Shown: positions 28,184 through 35,909 of the stretch, piece after piece
How the letters are laid out: the number at the start of each line of letters is the position of its first letter
Position numbering within the stretch: the stretch's first letter is position 1
Assembly (NCBI RefSeq): GCF_001006785.1
Contig: NZ_CDHO01000001.1
Location: 186,001 to 250,000 of the forward strand
Direction of reading: 5' to 3'
Length of the DNA: 64,000 nucleotides
From: Hyphomicrobium_B sp001006785
GTDB taxonomy: Bacteria; Pseudomonadota; Alphaproteobacteria; Rhizobiales; Hyphomicrobiaceae
The notes under the pieces: model-generated
Told to the model about the DNA's origin: nothing
Seen by the model: the letters and a program-made list of their open reading frames with translations, nothing else
Databases searched by the model: none
Translations under genes and position numbers: made by a program

Positions 28184-28783
28184 ATGATTCACGTGAAGCG
28201 CCAAGCGACGATCACGCGCAAGACGAAGGAAACCGAAATCTCCGCGACCGTCCACCTGGACGGAACCGGCGCGTACGACATTTCGACCGGGATCGGCTTT
28301 CTCGACCATATGCTCGAGCAGCTGGCGCGGCATTCGCTGATCGACATCACGCTCCGGGCCAAGGGCGATCTGCACATCGATTTTCATCACACGGTCGAGG
28401 ACTCGGGCATCGTTCTCGGACAGGCGATCGCGCAGGCGCTCGGCGACAAGGCGGGCATCGTTCGCTATGCCGACGTGCACCTGCCGATGGACGAGACGCT
28501 GACGCGGGTGGCGATCGACGTTTCTGGGCGGCCGTTCCTGATCTGGAAGGCGGAGTTCTCGCGGCCCAAGATCGGCGAGATGGACACCGAGCTTTTCCGC
28601 GAGTGGTTCCAGGCGTTCGCGCAGAATGCCGGCATCACGCTGCACCTCGAAAACCTTTACGGCGAGAACAACCACCATATCGCAGAGACCTGCTATAAGG
28701 GGCTGGCGCGCGCTCTCAAGGCTGCGATCGCCGTCGATCCGCGCCAGGCCGGCCGCGTGCCGTCGACGAAGGGCACGCTTTAA
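28184..28783 (+). CDS. hisB: Imidazoleglycerol-phosphate dehydratase
   Basis: The 199-residue histidine-pathway enzyme is the monofunctional form without a phosphatase domain. It shows GTGIGFLDHM-type metal-binding segments (here STGIGFLDHMLEQLARHS), DLHIDFHHTVEDSGIVLGQA, and the second half repeat LENLYGENNHHIAE. The start at 28184 has GGAG nearby. It is the first of a rightward his series: hisB, DUF2628, hisH, then hisA and hisF. Confidence 0.98.
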   Translation: MIHVKRQATITRKTKETEISATVHLDGTGAYDISTGIGFLDHMLEQLARHSLIDITLRAKGDLHIDFHHTVEDSGIVLGQAIAQALGDKAGIVRYADVHLPMDETLTRVAIDVSGRPFLIWKAEFSRPKIGEMDTELFREWFQAFAQNAGITLHLENLYGENNHHIAETCYKGLARALKAAIAVDPRQAGRVPSTKGTL

Positions 28784-28837
28784 GCGTTGGCTGCGGAACG
28801 GAGTTTTGCTTTGAGGGGGTCAAGGAGTTTGTCTTCC

Positions 28838-29326
28838 GTGGTGACTTACACAGTGCATGAGCCGCCGCACGCCGGTTCCGATCGCGTCGATCGCGGCGTT
28901 GACCTCGAGTTCGTCAAGGACGGGTTCTCGTGGCTGACGGCGATTTGTCCGCCGCTTGGGCTGCTCGCGAACGGACTTTGGCTTTTCACGATCGCGTATC
29001 TCGTCGGCGCAGTTTTGCTGGCCTGGGCGCTCGCGGCGTTGAAGCTCGGTCCGCAGATGACCGGGTTCGTCTTCCTGCTGATCAATATCTATCTCGGCTT
29101 CGAGGTTTCGACGCTGAAACGCTGGATGCTGGAGCGAACCGGTTGGCAGGCGCTGGGCGTCGTCACCGGCAAATCGATCGCGGAGTGCGAGCGGCGATTT
29201 TTCGAAAGCTGGCTGCCCGTGCAGCCGATCATCGCTGCCGAGACGGCTGGGCCGATGGGGACGTCGGTGCCGCCGGTCGCGCCGCGCCGTGGCTCGCGGT
29301 TCTGGCCGTTCAGCGCGCGGCACTGA
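28838..29326 (+). CDS. DUF2628 membrane protein
   Basis: The 162-residue protein (GTG start with AAGGAG ten bases upstream; a TTG at 28787 is possible) has three hydrophobic helices from about residue 30 to 95. The family pattern includes FVKDGFSWLTAICPPLGLLA and GFEVSTLKRWMLER. DUF2628 proteins are regularly found between hisB and hisH in alphaproteobacteria; their role is unknown. Spacing to hisB and hisH is short, so it is in the his transcript. Confidence 0.85.
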   Translation: MVTYTVHEPPHAGSDRVDRGVDLEFVKDGFSWLTAICPPLGLLANGLWLFTIAYLVGAVLLAWALAALKLGPQMTGFVFLLINIYLGFEVSTLKRWMLERTGWQALGVVTGKSIAECERRFFESWLPVQPIIAAETAGPMGTSVPPVAPRRGSRFWPFSARH

Positions 29327-29338
29327 TTTCGAGTAGCA

Positions 29339-29992
29339 ATGCAAAACGTCGTCATCATCGATTACGGTTCGGGGAACCTTCACTCCGCCGCGAAGGCTTT
29401 CGAGAGCGCCGCGCGCACGAGTTCCGTGGCCTCGAACATCATCGTCAGTCCGCGTCCGGAAGACGTGCTGGCGGCCGACCGGATTGTGCTGCCGGGCGTC
29501 GGCGCCTATGCCGACTGCAAGGCCGGGCTCGAGCGCGTTCCGGGCTTGATTTCAGCGCTTGAAGAGGCGGTTCACGCAAAAGCGCGGCCGTTTCTCGGCA
29601 TTTGCGTCGGAATGCAGCTTCTGAGCGAACGCGGGCTCGAATTCTCCGAAACACCGGGGCTTGGGTGGATCAAGGGCGAAGTGCGTGCGATCGAGCCCAA
29701 GGACCCGTCGCTCAAAATTCCGCACATGGGCTGGAACACGCTGAATGTCGTCAATGCGCACGCGCTGCTCGATGGCATTCCGACGGGCCCTGACGGATGG
29801 CATGCGTATTTCGTGCACTCGTTCGCGCTTGCGCCGAAAGAGCGCCGCGTCGTCGTCGCCGAAACGGACTACGGCGGGCCGATCACGGCGCTCGTTGCGG
29901 ACGCGAACATTGCGGGCACGCAGTTTCATCCTGAGAAGAGCCAGAAGCTCGGCCTCAAGCTGATCGCGAACTTCCTCAGCTGGAAACCGTGA
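29339..29992 (+). CDS. hisH: Imidazole glycerol phosphate synthase, glutamine amidotransferase subunit
   Basis: The 217-residue class I amidotransferase supplies ammonia to HisF. The catalytic Cys is in FLGICVGMQLL near residue 85, and the His/Glu pair in GTQFHPEKSQKLGL near 198. The start VVIIDYGSGNLHSAAKA is typical. HisF, its partner, lies 5 kb away. The 167 bases after the stop hold no gene. Confidence 0.97.
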   Translation: MQNVVIIDYGSGNLHSAAKAFESAARTSSVASNIIVSPRPEDVLAADRIVLPGVGAYADCKAGLERVPGLISALEEAVHAKARPFLGICVGMQLLSERGLEFSETPGLGWIKGEVRAIEPKDPSLKIPHMGWNTLNVVNAHALLDGIPTGPDGWHAYFVHSFALAPKERRVVVAETDYGGPITALVADANIAGTQFHPEKSQKLGLKLIANFLSWKP

Positions 29993-30159
29993 CGACTGGC
30001 GGCTGAAGTTCTTTCAGACATCGCGGCACGCTTCGCCGTCAGGCTGACTGGTGGGACGGTCGCCATTCGAGGCGTCGTGGATGGCCGCCTGTGCGGCCAT
30101 GACGTTGCGTGCCATGCGTCGATAAACGTTGGGATGCGCGTCAGGCTATCGCCAACGTT

Positions 30160-30516
30160 TCAATGAGAAGGGCGGGCGACGCCGCCCACCGCTGACTGAA
30201 ACGCTGTCCAGACGCCGCGCGGCAATTGCCACGACGCGGCCGGTTCTTCGTCTTCGAGACGTCCCTGCATCCATTGCATGTGAGCGGCGACGCGCCGGTC
30301 GGCACGTCCGAGCTCGTGCACGGCGAGTTCATCGGGGTGATCGAACAGGATCGCGAGGCGGCGCTTGATCTGATCGGCGCTGAGCCAGGTGCGTACATAC
30401 CAGACGCCGGTTCCGACGGGCGCGTATTCGGAGGCGATGTAAGGGAGCGAGAACGAAACGGTCCAGGTGTCCTGGTCGGGCGATTTCGGAGTGTGATGGA
30501 CGAGATACGTTTTCAT
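30160..30516 (-). CDS. Small Cas2/SinR-like protein, divergent member
   Basis: The 118-residue protein opens MKTYLV, continues with a GVWYVRTWLSADQIKRRL segment and then DHPDELAVHELG, the strand-helix-strand order seen in Cas2/SinR-like ferredoxin folds. It resembles the next gene (30731) in layout but not closely in sequence. About 35 extra residues at the C-terminus (QWMQGRLEDEEP onward) are charged and probably flexible. No nuclease activity should be assumed. It lies inside the his series on the opposite strand. Confidence 0.6.
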   Translation of the reverse strand: MKTYLVHHTPKSPDQDTWTVSFSLPYIASEYAPVGTGVWYVRTWLSADQIKRRLAILFDHPDELAVHELGRADRRVAAHMQWMQGRLEDEEPAASWQLPRGVWTAFQSAVGGVARPSH

Positions 30517-30610
30517 GGGTGTCTACCGGGGGCGTTGGGGGGCGAAGACAAGAACGCGGAACGCAACTCACTCACACGCAAGTCCGGCTTTTGGGTCTAG
30601 CCGGTTGGAG

Positions 30611-30645
30611 AAAAAAGGAGGCCCGGGATCGGGGGATGATCCCGA
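30611..30645 (-). terminator. Intrinsic terminator after the Cas2/SinR-like gene
   Basis: On the minus strand CGGGATC / GATCCCG (30638-30644 with 30624-30630; seven-base loop) is followed, seven bases on, by six T (complement of 30611-30616). It separates the genes at 30731 and 30516. Confidence 0.7.
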
Positions 30646-30659
30646 GGCGCTCCGTCCTG

Positions 30660-30723
30660 GTCTTTGAGCGGGACGGACCCATTGGACGACGAAGGGGGAG
30701 ACGGTCCCGCCCCGCCCAAAGAC
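30660..30723 (-). other. Long hairpin in the 3' region of the Cas2/SinR-like gene
   Basis: Arms 30660-30677 and 30706-30723 pair over 18 bp around a 28-base loop. The three non-Watson-Crick positions become G-U pairs only in a minus-strand transcript and would be A-C mismatches in the other, so the structure is likely an RNA read from the minus strand. It begins eight bases after the stop of the 30731 gene and is followed by the terminator. It could be a stabilised 3' UTR or a small RNA. Confidence 0.6.
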
Positions 30724-30730
30724 CTGAAAC

Positions 30731-31099
30731 TCAGCCTGCTCTGGCGAACGGCAGCTCGGGCTCGAGCGGCTCGGACGCGACGGCCGGCAGCGACGGGAAA
30801 GCGATGATGTTGCCATCGGGCGCGAGATCGAGTCCGGGGCGGCGCTGGCGGAACCAGCGGAGCGACGTGTTGGTCAGCACCGCGTCACGCTTTGTCGCCT
30901 GGATCAGCAATCCGTCGTCCTCACCGAGCAGCTCTCTGAGGTCGGACTCAAGCTCGACTTCTTCGCGATCCGACATCACGTACCAGGTGTTGACGAGAGG
31001 GCGGGCCCATTTGTCGCCGAGCCCCATGATGAGCTGAGCGATGACGTGCTGATTGCGGTTCGGCTTAGCGAGATCGTACGAGATCAGATAGGTGCGCAT
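30731..31099 (-). CDS. Small Cas2/SinR-like protein
   Basis: The 122-residue protein has the Cas2/SinR-like pattern: MRTYLISYDLAKPNRN (first strand with the conserved Asp), then LVNTWYVMSDREEVELESDL and GEDDGLLIQATKRD. The family is a ferredoxin-fold group related to Cas2 and VapD; stand-alone members occur outside CRISPR loci. After residue 90 a Pro/Ala-rich tail follows. A good TTAGGAGAG ribosome-binding site precedes the ATG. LexA-type boxes lie 78-150 bases upstream. No cas1, array or toxin-antitoxin partner is visible. Confidence 0.75.
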   Translation of the reverse strand: MRTYLISYDLAKPNRNQHVIAQLIMGLGDKWARPLVNTWYVMSDREEVELESDLRELLGEDDGLLIQATKRDAVLTNTSLRWFRQRRPGLDLAPDGNIIAFPSLPAVASEPLEPELPFARAG

Positions 31100-31176
31100 C
31101 GGGGGGCTCTCCTAACGTGCGAGGAAGGGTCGATACGCTACGGTGACCCGGGACGGCGTCTGATTTAGGGCGCCGT

Positions 31177-31249
31177 GAACATAGAAAGAACATGCCACGA
31201 CTCATCGCGGTTGTCCAGCGCTTGTTCTAAAAATGTTCTTGTGAAGTTC
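31177..31249. promoter_or_regulatory. Cluster of alphaproteobacterial LexA-type boxes
   Basis: GAAC-N7-GAAC occurs at 31177-31191, and GTTC-N7-GTTC-N7-GTTC at 31224-31249, each repeat exactly 11 bases apart. GTTC-N7-GTTC is the known LexA binding form in alphaproteobacteria. The cluster is bracketed by an imperfect 14-bp inverted repeat (31188-31201 and 31255-31268; 12 of 14 positions match). The first gene downstream is the Cas2/SinR-like gene at 31099. LexA itself is not in the window. Confidence 0.75.
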
Positions 31250-31288
31250 TTAACGTTGTGGCATGTCCAACCGCACGTCAGCGTGCCA

Positions 31289-31675
31289 TCAAGCCTCGGG
31301 AAACAGGCTGAGCTGGCTGGGAGAAATTGCGAGCGGAACGCGGCGGTGAGGGCCGGGGTCGAAGCGAGGTTCGAGACCTGGAAAGCGGACCTGAAATTCC
31401 TCCAGGGCTCGCGCGCGGCTGCCGGGAAATCGCGCCTCTTCCCAGATTTCATAGAGGCGGCGCGGATCGCAGGCGTAGCGCCGCTGCAGGTCGATCGGCC
31501 GGATGCGGAGCCAGCGTGCGATCCAAATGTCGACGGCATCGGCCTCCGTCAGCGGACGGCGTGCTACGGCAGGCGGAGGTTCGACAAGAAACGCGGTGAC
31601 CATAAGCTGTACTCTTATCGCGTAATGAGCCGCCTGCGAGAAGCTGGCAATTTCGTGCGTTACGTGCTGCGACAC
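31289..31675 (-). CDS. Unknown protein with a helical DNA-binding-like core
   Basis: The 128-residue protein has a central helical segment around residues 42-95: LTEADAVDIWIARWLRIRP, then DLQRRYACDPRRLYEIWEE and GSRARALEEF. This arrangement resembles small helix-turn-helix proteins of rhizobial and phage origin, but no function is established. It lies upstream of the LexA boxes, transcribed in the same direction as the Cas2/SinR-like genes. The true start may be internal, near ATG in QLMVTAF. Confidence 0.6.
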   Translation of the reverse strand: MSQHVTHEIASFSQAAHYAIRVQLMVTAFLVEPPPAVARRPLTEADAVDIWIARWLRIRPIDLQRRYACDPRRLYEIWEEARFPGSRARALEEFQVRFPGLEPRFDPGPHRRVPLAISPSQLSLFPEA

Positions 31676-31813
31676 CGCTGACGGGGAGCCGCCGCGGCGC
31701 GTGGGTCTTGACGCGGCGTGCGATACGCGATTGATCGCGCCCAGAAGATTTATAGACCGAACAAAGCAAACTGATGGCCGTTGCGTTCACCGAACGGCGG
31801 TCACCGTTTCGTT

Positions 31814-31853
31814 GCCCCTCATCCGGCCTATGGCCACCTTCTCCTAAGGGAGA
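31814..31853. repeat. Dispersed palindromic repeat remnant upstream of hisA
   Basis: The CCCCTCATCCGGCC-TATG-GCCACCTTCTCC type sequence with hairpin GGCC-TAT-GGCC matches the widespread palindromic repeats of Hyphomicrobiales. It lies within the 219-base gap between the minus-strand gene at 31675 and hisA; the rest of the gap shows nothing certain. Confidence 0.65.
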
Positions 31854-31894
31854 CGGAAAGAGCAACGCAACGCCCCGACCTCGAAAGGGCTGAC

Positions 31895-32623
31895 TTGATC
31901 CTTTTTCCGGCGATTGATCTCAAGGACGGCAAGTGCGTGCGTCTCCGGCTCGGGGAAATGGACGCCGCGACGGTGTTCAATGACGACCCGGCGGCGCAGG
32001 CGCGCGCCTTCGAGCGTCAAGGTTTCAAATATCTGCACATCGTCGATCTCAATGGCGCGTTCGCGGGCAAGCCCGTCAACGGGGCGGCGGTCGAAGCGAT
32101 CCTGAAGGCGATTTCGATGCCGGCGCAGCTCGGCGGCGGCATTCGCGATCTGGCGACCATCGAAGCCTGGCTCGACAAGGGCATCCGCCGCGTCATTCTC
32201 GGGACCGTTGCGGTTCGCGATCCGGCGCTCGTCAGGGAAGCTGCGAAGCGGTTTCCGGGGCGGGTTGCGGTCGGCATCGACGCGAAGGGCGGCAAGGTTG
32301 CTGTCGAGGGCTGGGCCGAGACGTCGGAACTCACGGCGGCGGACCTGGCGCGACGCTTCGAGGATGCGGGCGTCGCCGCGATCATTTATACGGACATCGA
32401 GCGCGACGGCATTCTCAAGGGACTCAATCTGCCCGCGACGGCGGCGCTCGCCGAAGCGACCCGCATTCCCGTCATCGCGTCGGGTGGGCTCGCTTCGATC
32501 GACGACGTGCGCGAACTCATGAAGCCCGAATATCGCATGCTCGAAGGTGCGATCACCGGCCGGGCGCTCTATGACGGGCGCATCGATGCAAAAGAAGCTC
32601 TCGAACTTTTGAGGACCGCATGA
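31895..32623 (+). CDS. hisA: HisA, ProFAR isomerase
   Basis: The 242-residue (beta-alpha)8 enzyme isomerises ProFAR in histidine synthesis. ILFPAIDLKDGKCVRL at the start, the GGGIRDLATIEAWLDKGI phosphate-binding loop and IASGGLASIDDVREL are diagnostic. The TTG start at 31895 has AAAGGG six bases upstream and gives normal length; the frame is open to 31781 across a repeat. The stop overlaps the start of the next gene by four bases. Confidence 0.97.
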   Translation: MILFPAIDLKDGKCVRLRLGEMDAATVFNDDPAAQARAFERQGFKYLHIVDLNGAFAGKPVNGAAVEAILKAISMPAQLGGGIRDLATIEAWLDKGIRRVILGTVAVRDPALVREAAKRFPGRVAVGIDAKGGKVAVEGWAETSELTAADLARRFEDAGVAAIIYTDIERDGILKGLNLPATAALAEATRIPVIASGGLASIDDVRELMKPEYRMLEGAITGRALYDGRIDAKEALELLRTA

Positions 32624-32844
32624 AGATTGGTGACAAGGTCCGGGTCGAGCGGATGCCGGATGGCGTGCCGCCCGACAACAAGCAATTGCAAACTCTGTTT
32701 CGGAGCTGCCTCGGCAAGACGTTTCCGATCGTCAAATTCGACGGTCCGCTCGTCGAGCTGCACGTCGGCGAGATCTTCGGAAAGCCGGCCGACTATCATC
32801 AGATCTGGCTCGAGCCGGATCGTGTCAAGCTGGTCGAGGCCTGA
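32620..32844 (+). CDS. Small conserved protein coupled to hisA
   Basis: The 74-residue protein opens MKIGDKVRVERMPDGVP and ends HQIWLEPDRVKLVEA. The GDKVRV start and alternating hydrophobic pattern suggest a small beta-barrel, and an SH3-like fold is possible. It has no known name here. The ATGA overlap with hisA and three-base gap to prfC place it in the same transcript. Confidence 0.75.
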   Translation: MKIGDKVRVERMPDGVPPDNKQLQTLFRSCLGKTFPIVKFDGPLVELHVGEIFGKPADYHQIWLEPDRVKLVEA

Positions 32845-32847
32845 ACG

Positions 32848-34479
32848 TTGAACGTCATGCCGCAATCTCAATCGGCCGCATCGGCGGCGCCTTCAATGCC
32901 GCCCGAGATCGCGCGTCGGCGCACGTTCGCGATCATCTCGCATCCCGACGCCGGTAAAACGACGCTGACGGAAAAGCTCCTTTATTTCGGCGGCGCCATT
33001 CAGATGGCGGGCGCGGTGAAGGCGCGCGGCGAACGGCGGCGCACGCGTTCCGACTGGATGCAGATCGAGCAGCAGCGCGGCATCTCGGTGACGTCGTCGG
33101 TGATGACGTTCGAGCGGAACGGCATCGTCTATAATCTGCTCGATACGCCCGGCCACTCCGACTTCAGCGAAGACACCTATCGCACGCTGTCGGCGGTCGA
33201 CGCGGCGGTGATGGTGATGGATGCCGCGAAGGGCATCGAAAGCCAGACGCGAAAGCTGTTCGAGGTTTGCCGGCTGCGCGATATTCCGATCATCACCTTC
33301 ATCAACAAGATCGACCGCGAGGCGGAAGATCCGCTGACGCTGCTCGATCAGATCGCGGCGGATCTGGCGCTCGATCTCGTGCCGATGGCGTGGCCGGTCG
33401 GCATGGGAACGGATTTCCGCGGCGTGCTCGATCTGATGAGCAACAGGATCCTGCTGCCGGAAAACGGCGAGCGCGGCGCGTCGTTCGGGCGCGTGGAGCC
33501 ATTGAGTGATCTTGCCGATATCCGCAAGATCGAGGGGATCGACGAGCGCATCGCGGACCGGGCGCTCGAAGGCGTCGAGCTGGCGCAGGGTGCGCTGCCG
33601 ACGTTCGATATCGAGGCCTTTCGCGAGGGGCATCTTTCGCCCGTGTTCTTCGGCAGCGCGTTGAAGAATTTCGGCGTCGAGCAGCTTCTCGATGCTCTGG
33701 CGCAGTGGGCGCCTGGACCGTTGCCGCGCAAGGCGACGCAGCGCACGGTCGAGCCCGGCGAAGATCAGGTCACCGGCTTCGTGTTCAAGGTGCAGGCGAA
33801 TATGGACCCCAACCATCGCGACCGGGTGGCGTTCGTGCGGCTGTGCTCGGGGCGCTTCCGGCGCGGCATGAAGCTTTTGCATGTGCGCGACAACAAGCCG
33901 ATGACCGTTTCATCGCCGACGTTCTTCTTCGGGCAAGGCCGGGAGACGGCGGACGAAGCTTATGCCGGAGACATCATTGGCGTGCCGAACCACGGCACGC
34001 TGCGCGTCGGCGATACGCTGACGGAAAAAGAGGGTCTGAAGTTCACAGGAATCCCGAACTTCGCGCCGGAGCTTTTGCGCCGCGTCGTCATTCAGGATGC
34101 GATGAAGGCGAAGCAGCTCAACCGCGCGCTCGACGATCTCGCGGAAGAGGGCATCGTGCAGGTGTTCACGCCGATCGCGGGTGGCCGTCAGATTCTCGGC
34201 GTCGTCGGGCAGCTGCAGTTCGAAGTTCTGCAATCGCGCGTCGCGAACGAGTACGGCGTACCGGTGACGCTGGAGCAATCGCCGTTCGAACTGGCGCGGT
34301 GGTTTTCAGCAGACGATCCGGCGAAGTTGCAGAAGTTCGTCGATGCGCATCGGGGCGAGATTGCAACGGATCGCGATGGTGCGATGGTGTTTCTCGCCGA
34401 GAGCGCCTGGATGCTGAAATATAAGGGTGAGAAATTTCCCGATATCAAATTCGCCGCGCTCAGAGAACGCGGCGAATGA
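32848..34479 (+). CDS. prfC: Peptide chain release factor 3
   Basis: The 543-residue translational GTPase removes RF1/RF2 from ribosomes. The P-loop SHPDAGKTTL is near residue 31, followed by RGISVTSSVMTF (G2), DTPGHSDFSEDTYR (G3) and NKIDREAEDPL (G4). The TTG at 32848 follows a GAGG at good distance; ATG 32857 is the alternative. Release factor 3 is patchy in alphaproteobacteria, so its place between hisA and hisF is notable. Confidence 0.97.
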   Translation: MNVMPQSQSAASAAPSMPPEIARRRTFAIISHPDAGKTTLTEKLLYFGGAIQMAGAVKARGERRRTRSDWMQIEQQRGISVTSSVMTFERNGIVYNLLDTPGHSDFSEDTYRTLSAVDAAVMVMDAAKGIESQTRKLFEVCRLRDIPIITFINKIDREAEDPLTLLDQIAADLALDLVPMAWPVGMGTDFRGVLDLMSNRILLPENGERGASFGRVEPLSDLADIRKIEGIDERIADRALEGVELAQGALPTFDIEAFREGHLSPVFFGSALKNFGVEQLLDALAQWAPGPLPRKATQRTVEPGEDQVTGFVFKVQANMDPNHRDRVAFVRLCSGRFRRGMKLLHVRDNKPMTVSSPTFFFGQGRETADEAYAGDIIGVPNHGTLRVGDTLTEKEGLKFTGIPNFAPELLRRVVIQDAMKAKQLNRALDDLAEEGIVQVFTPIAGGRQILGVVGQLQFEVLQSRVANEYGVPVTLEQSPFELARWFSADDPAKLQKFVDAHRGEIATDRDGAMVFLAESAWMLKYKGEKFPDIKFAALRERGE

Positions 34480-34501
34480 CGGTTGGTGGAACGCAATTCG
34501 T

Positions 34502-34813
34502 TCAGACGGAAATATTGGGGCCGCGCGGAGCAGGCTCGTTGTAGCGGTGCTCGATCGACTCTAGCCAGAGCTTGAGTTCCTTCTCGAGGCTGTCCGTCTG
34601 AACGGTCGCTTTGCTATGCTGCAATTCCGTTACGGTGCCCTCGCTGTCGAGCGAGCCGCGAATGGCGTCGTGCTGGGTTGCGAATTTCGTCAGCTCCTCG
34701 GAGTGCTCGCCGACGGCGCCGTGCGCTTCGAGTTTCGTGCGCGCCTCAGCAATCCGGTCTTGCAGCGCCGAAAGACGGGCGCGAAGGTTTAGCGGAGCAA
34801 AGTCTTCGACCAT
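34502..34813 (-). CDS. Small coiled-coil protein of unknown function
   Basis: The 103-residue protein is mostly helical with heptad-like spacing (LRARLSALQDRIAEARTKL, then DSLEKELKLWLESIEHRY). No domain is recognised. It resembles short conserved proteins in Hyphomicrobiales that lack a known role. It is convergent with prfC and divergent from hisF. Confidence 0.65.
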   Translation of the reverse strand: MVEDFAPLNLRARLSALQDRIAEARTKLEAHGAVGEHSEELTKFATQHDAIRGSLDSEGTVTELQHSKATVQTDSLEKELKLWLESIEHRYNEPAPRGPNISV

Positions 34814-34986
34814 TTAGAGAATTCCCCTATGCAAGTGCAACTCCAGAGTTCCACGCAACTATGCAAAACTCCACAACACCGCCGGGCGTAAAGAGTTCCT
34901 CCGGAATTTGGTTTATATGCTCGACGGTCCCCGCACGCCCATGATAGCCGAATTCGGCCTAATCTCTGAGTGAAAAGAATTCCGTT

Positions 34987-35763
34987 ATGCTGAAGGTCCG
35001 CATCATCCCGTGCCTCGACGTGAAAGACGGCCGCGTCGTTAAAGGCGTCAACTTCGTCGATCTCATCGATGCCGGTGATCCGGTTGAGGCCGCGGCGGCG
35101 TACGATGCGGCGGGCGCGGATGAGCTTTGCTTTCTCGACATCACTGCGAGTCATGAAAATCGCGACACGATCTTTGACGTCGTCGAGCGCACGGCGAACC
35201 GCTGCTTCATGCCGTTGACGGTGGGCGGCGGCGTACGCACCATCGACGACATTCGAAAGCTGCTGGAAGCCGGCGCCGACAAGGTGTCGATCAACACGGC
35301 CGCGGTCACCAATCGTGCGTTCGTCAAAGAGGCGAGCGAGAAGTTCGGCGCGCAGTGCATCGTCGTCGCCATCGATGCAAAGAAGGTTTCAGGCGAAGGC
35401 GAGCCCAATCGCTGGGAGATCTTCACGCATGGCGGACGCAAGCCGACGGGGATCGACGCCATCGCCTTCGCGCGCGAGGTCGCTGAGCTTGGAGCTGGTG
35501 AAATCCTGCTGACCTCGATGGATCGAGATGGCACGAAGTCCGGCTTCGACGTTGCGCTGACGCGTGCGGTATCGGATGCCGTTTCGATCCCGGTCATTGC
35601 TTCGGGCGGTGTCGGGACGTTGCAGCATCTCGTCGATGGTGTGCGGGACGGCCATGCGAGCGCTGTTCTCGCGGCGTCGATCTTTCACTTCGGCACGTAT
35701 TCGATCCCGGAAGCGAAGGCGTTCATGGCGGACGCCGGACTTGCGATGCGGGTGGATATGTAA
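34987..35763 (+). CDS. hisF: HisF, imidazole glycerol phosphate synthase cyclase subunit
   Basis: The 258-residue (beta-alpha)8 enzyme carries LKVRIIPCLDVKDGRVVKG with the catalytic Asp, the GGGVRTIDDIRKLLEAGADK loop, LLTSMDRDGTKSGFD with the second Asp, and ASGGVGTLQHL. It partners HisH encoded at 29339. No hisE follows; instead a repeat and the convergent nth gene come next. Confidence 0.98.
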   Translation: MLKVRIIPCLDVKDGRVVKGVNFVDLIDAGDPVEAAAAYDAAGADELCFLDITASHENRDTIFDVVERTANRCFMPLTVGGGVRTIDDIRKLLEAGADKVSINTAAVTNRAFVKEASEKFGAQCIVVAIDAKKVSGEGEPNRWEIFTHGGRKPTGIDAIAFAREVAELGAGEILLTSMDRDGTKSGFDVALTRAVSDAVSIPVIASGGVGTLQHLVDGVRDGHASAVLAASIFHFGTYSIPEAKAFMADAGLAMRVDM

Positions 35764-35786
35764 GATTTGCTGCCGTCTCTCATTGC

Positions 35787-35889
35787 CGTCATCCCCGCGT
35801 AGGCGGGGATCCGTTCAGGCTTCATGAGAGCCGGCGTATTTCCACTGCCATCGGCTTGGATGAAGATCCCGGCCTTCGCCGGGATGACG
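35787..35889. repeat. Double palindromic repeat between hisF and nth
   Basis: Two hairpins face each other: ATCCCCGC-GTAG-GCGGGGAT at 35791-35810 and ATCCCGGC-CTTC-GCCGGGAT at 35866-35885, with outer CGTC at 35787 and GACG at 35886 completing a larger inverted repeat. This is a well-known proteobacterial palindromic type. Placed between convergent genes, it may also end transcription. Confidence 0.85.
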
Positions 35890-35909
35890 ATGTGTGGGCG
35901 TTTTCGGCC

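Noticed and set aside
30160..31099. A CRISPR-Cas locus because of Cas2-like proteins
   Set aside because: No cas1 or effector gene and no repeat-spacer array was found in the surrounding sequence; the proteins are better seen as stand-alone Cas2/SinR relatives.
31683..31705. A fourth copy of the nested-hairpin element (GGGGAGCCGCCGCGG)
   Set aside because: Only the right half is similar; neither the inner nor the outer stem can form.
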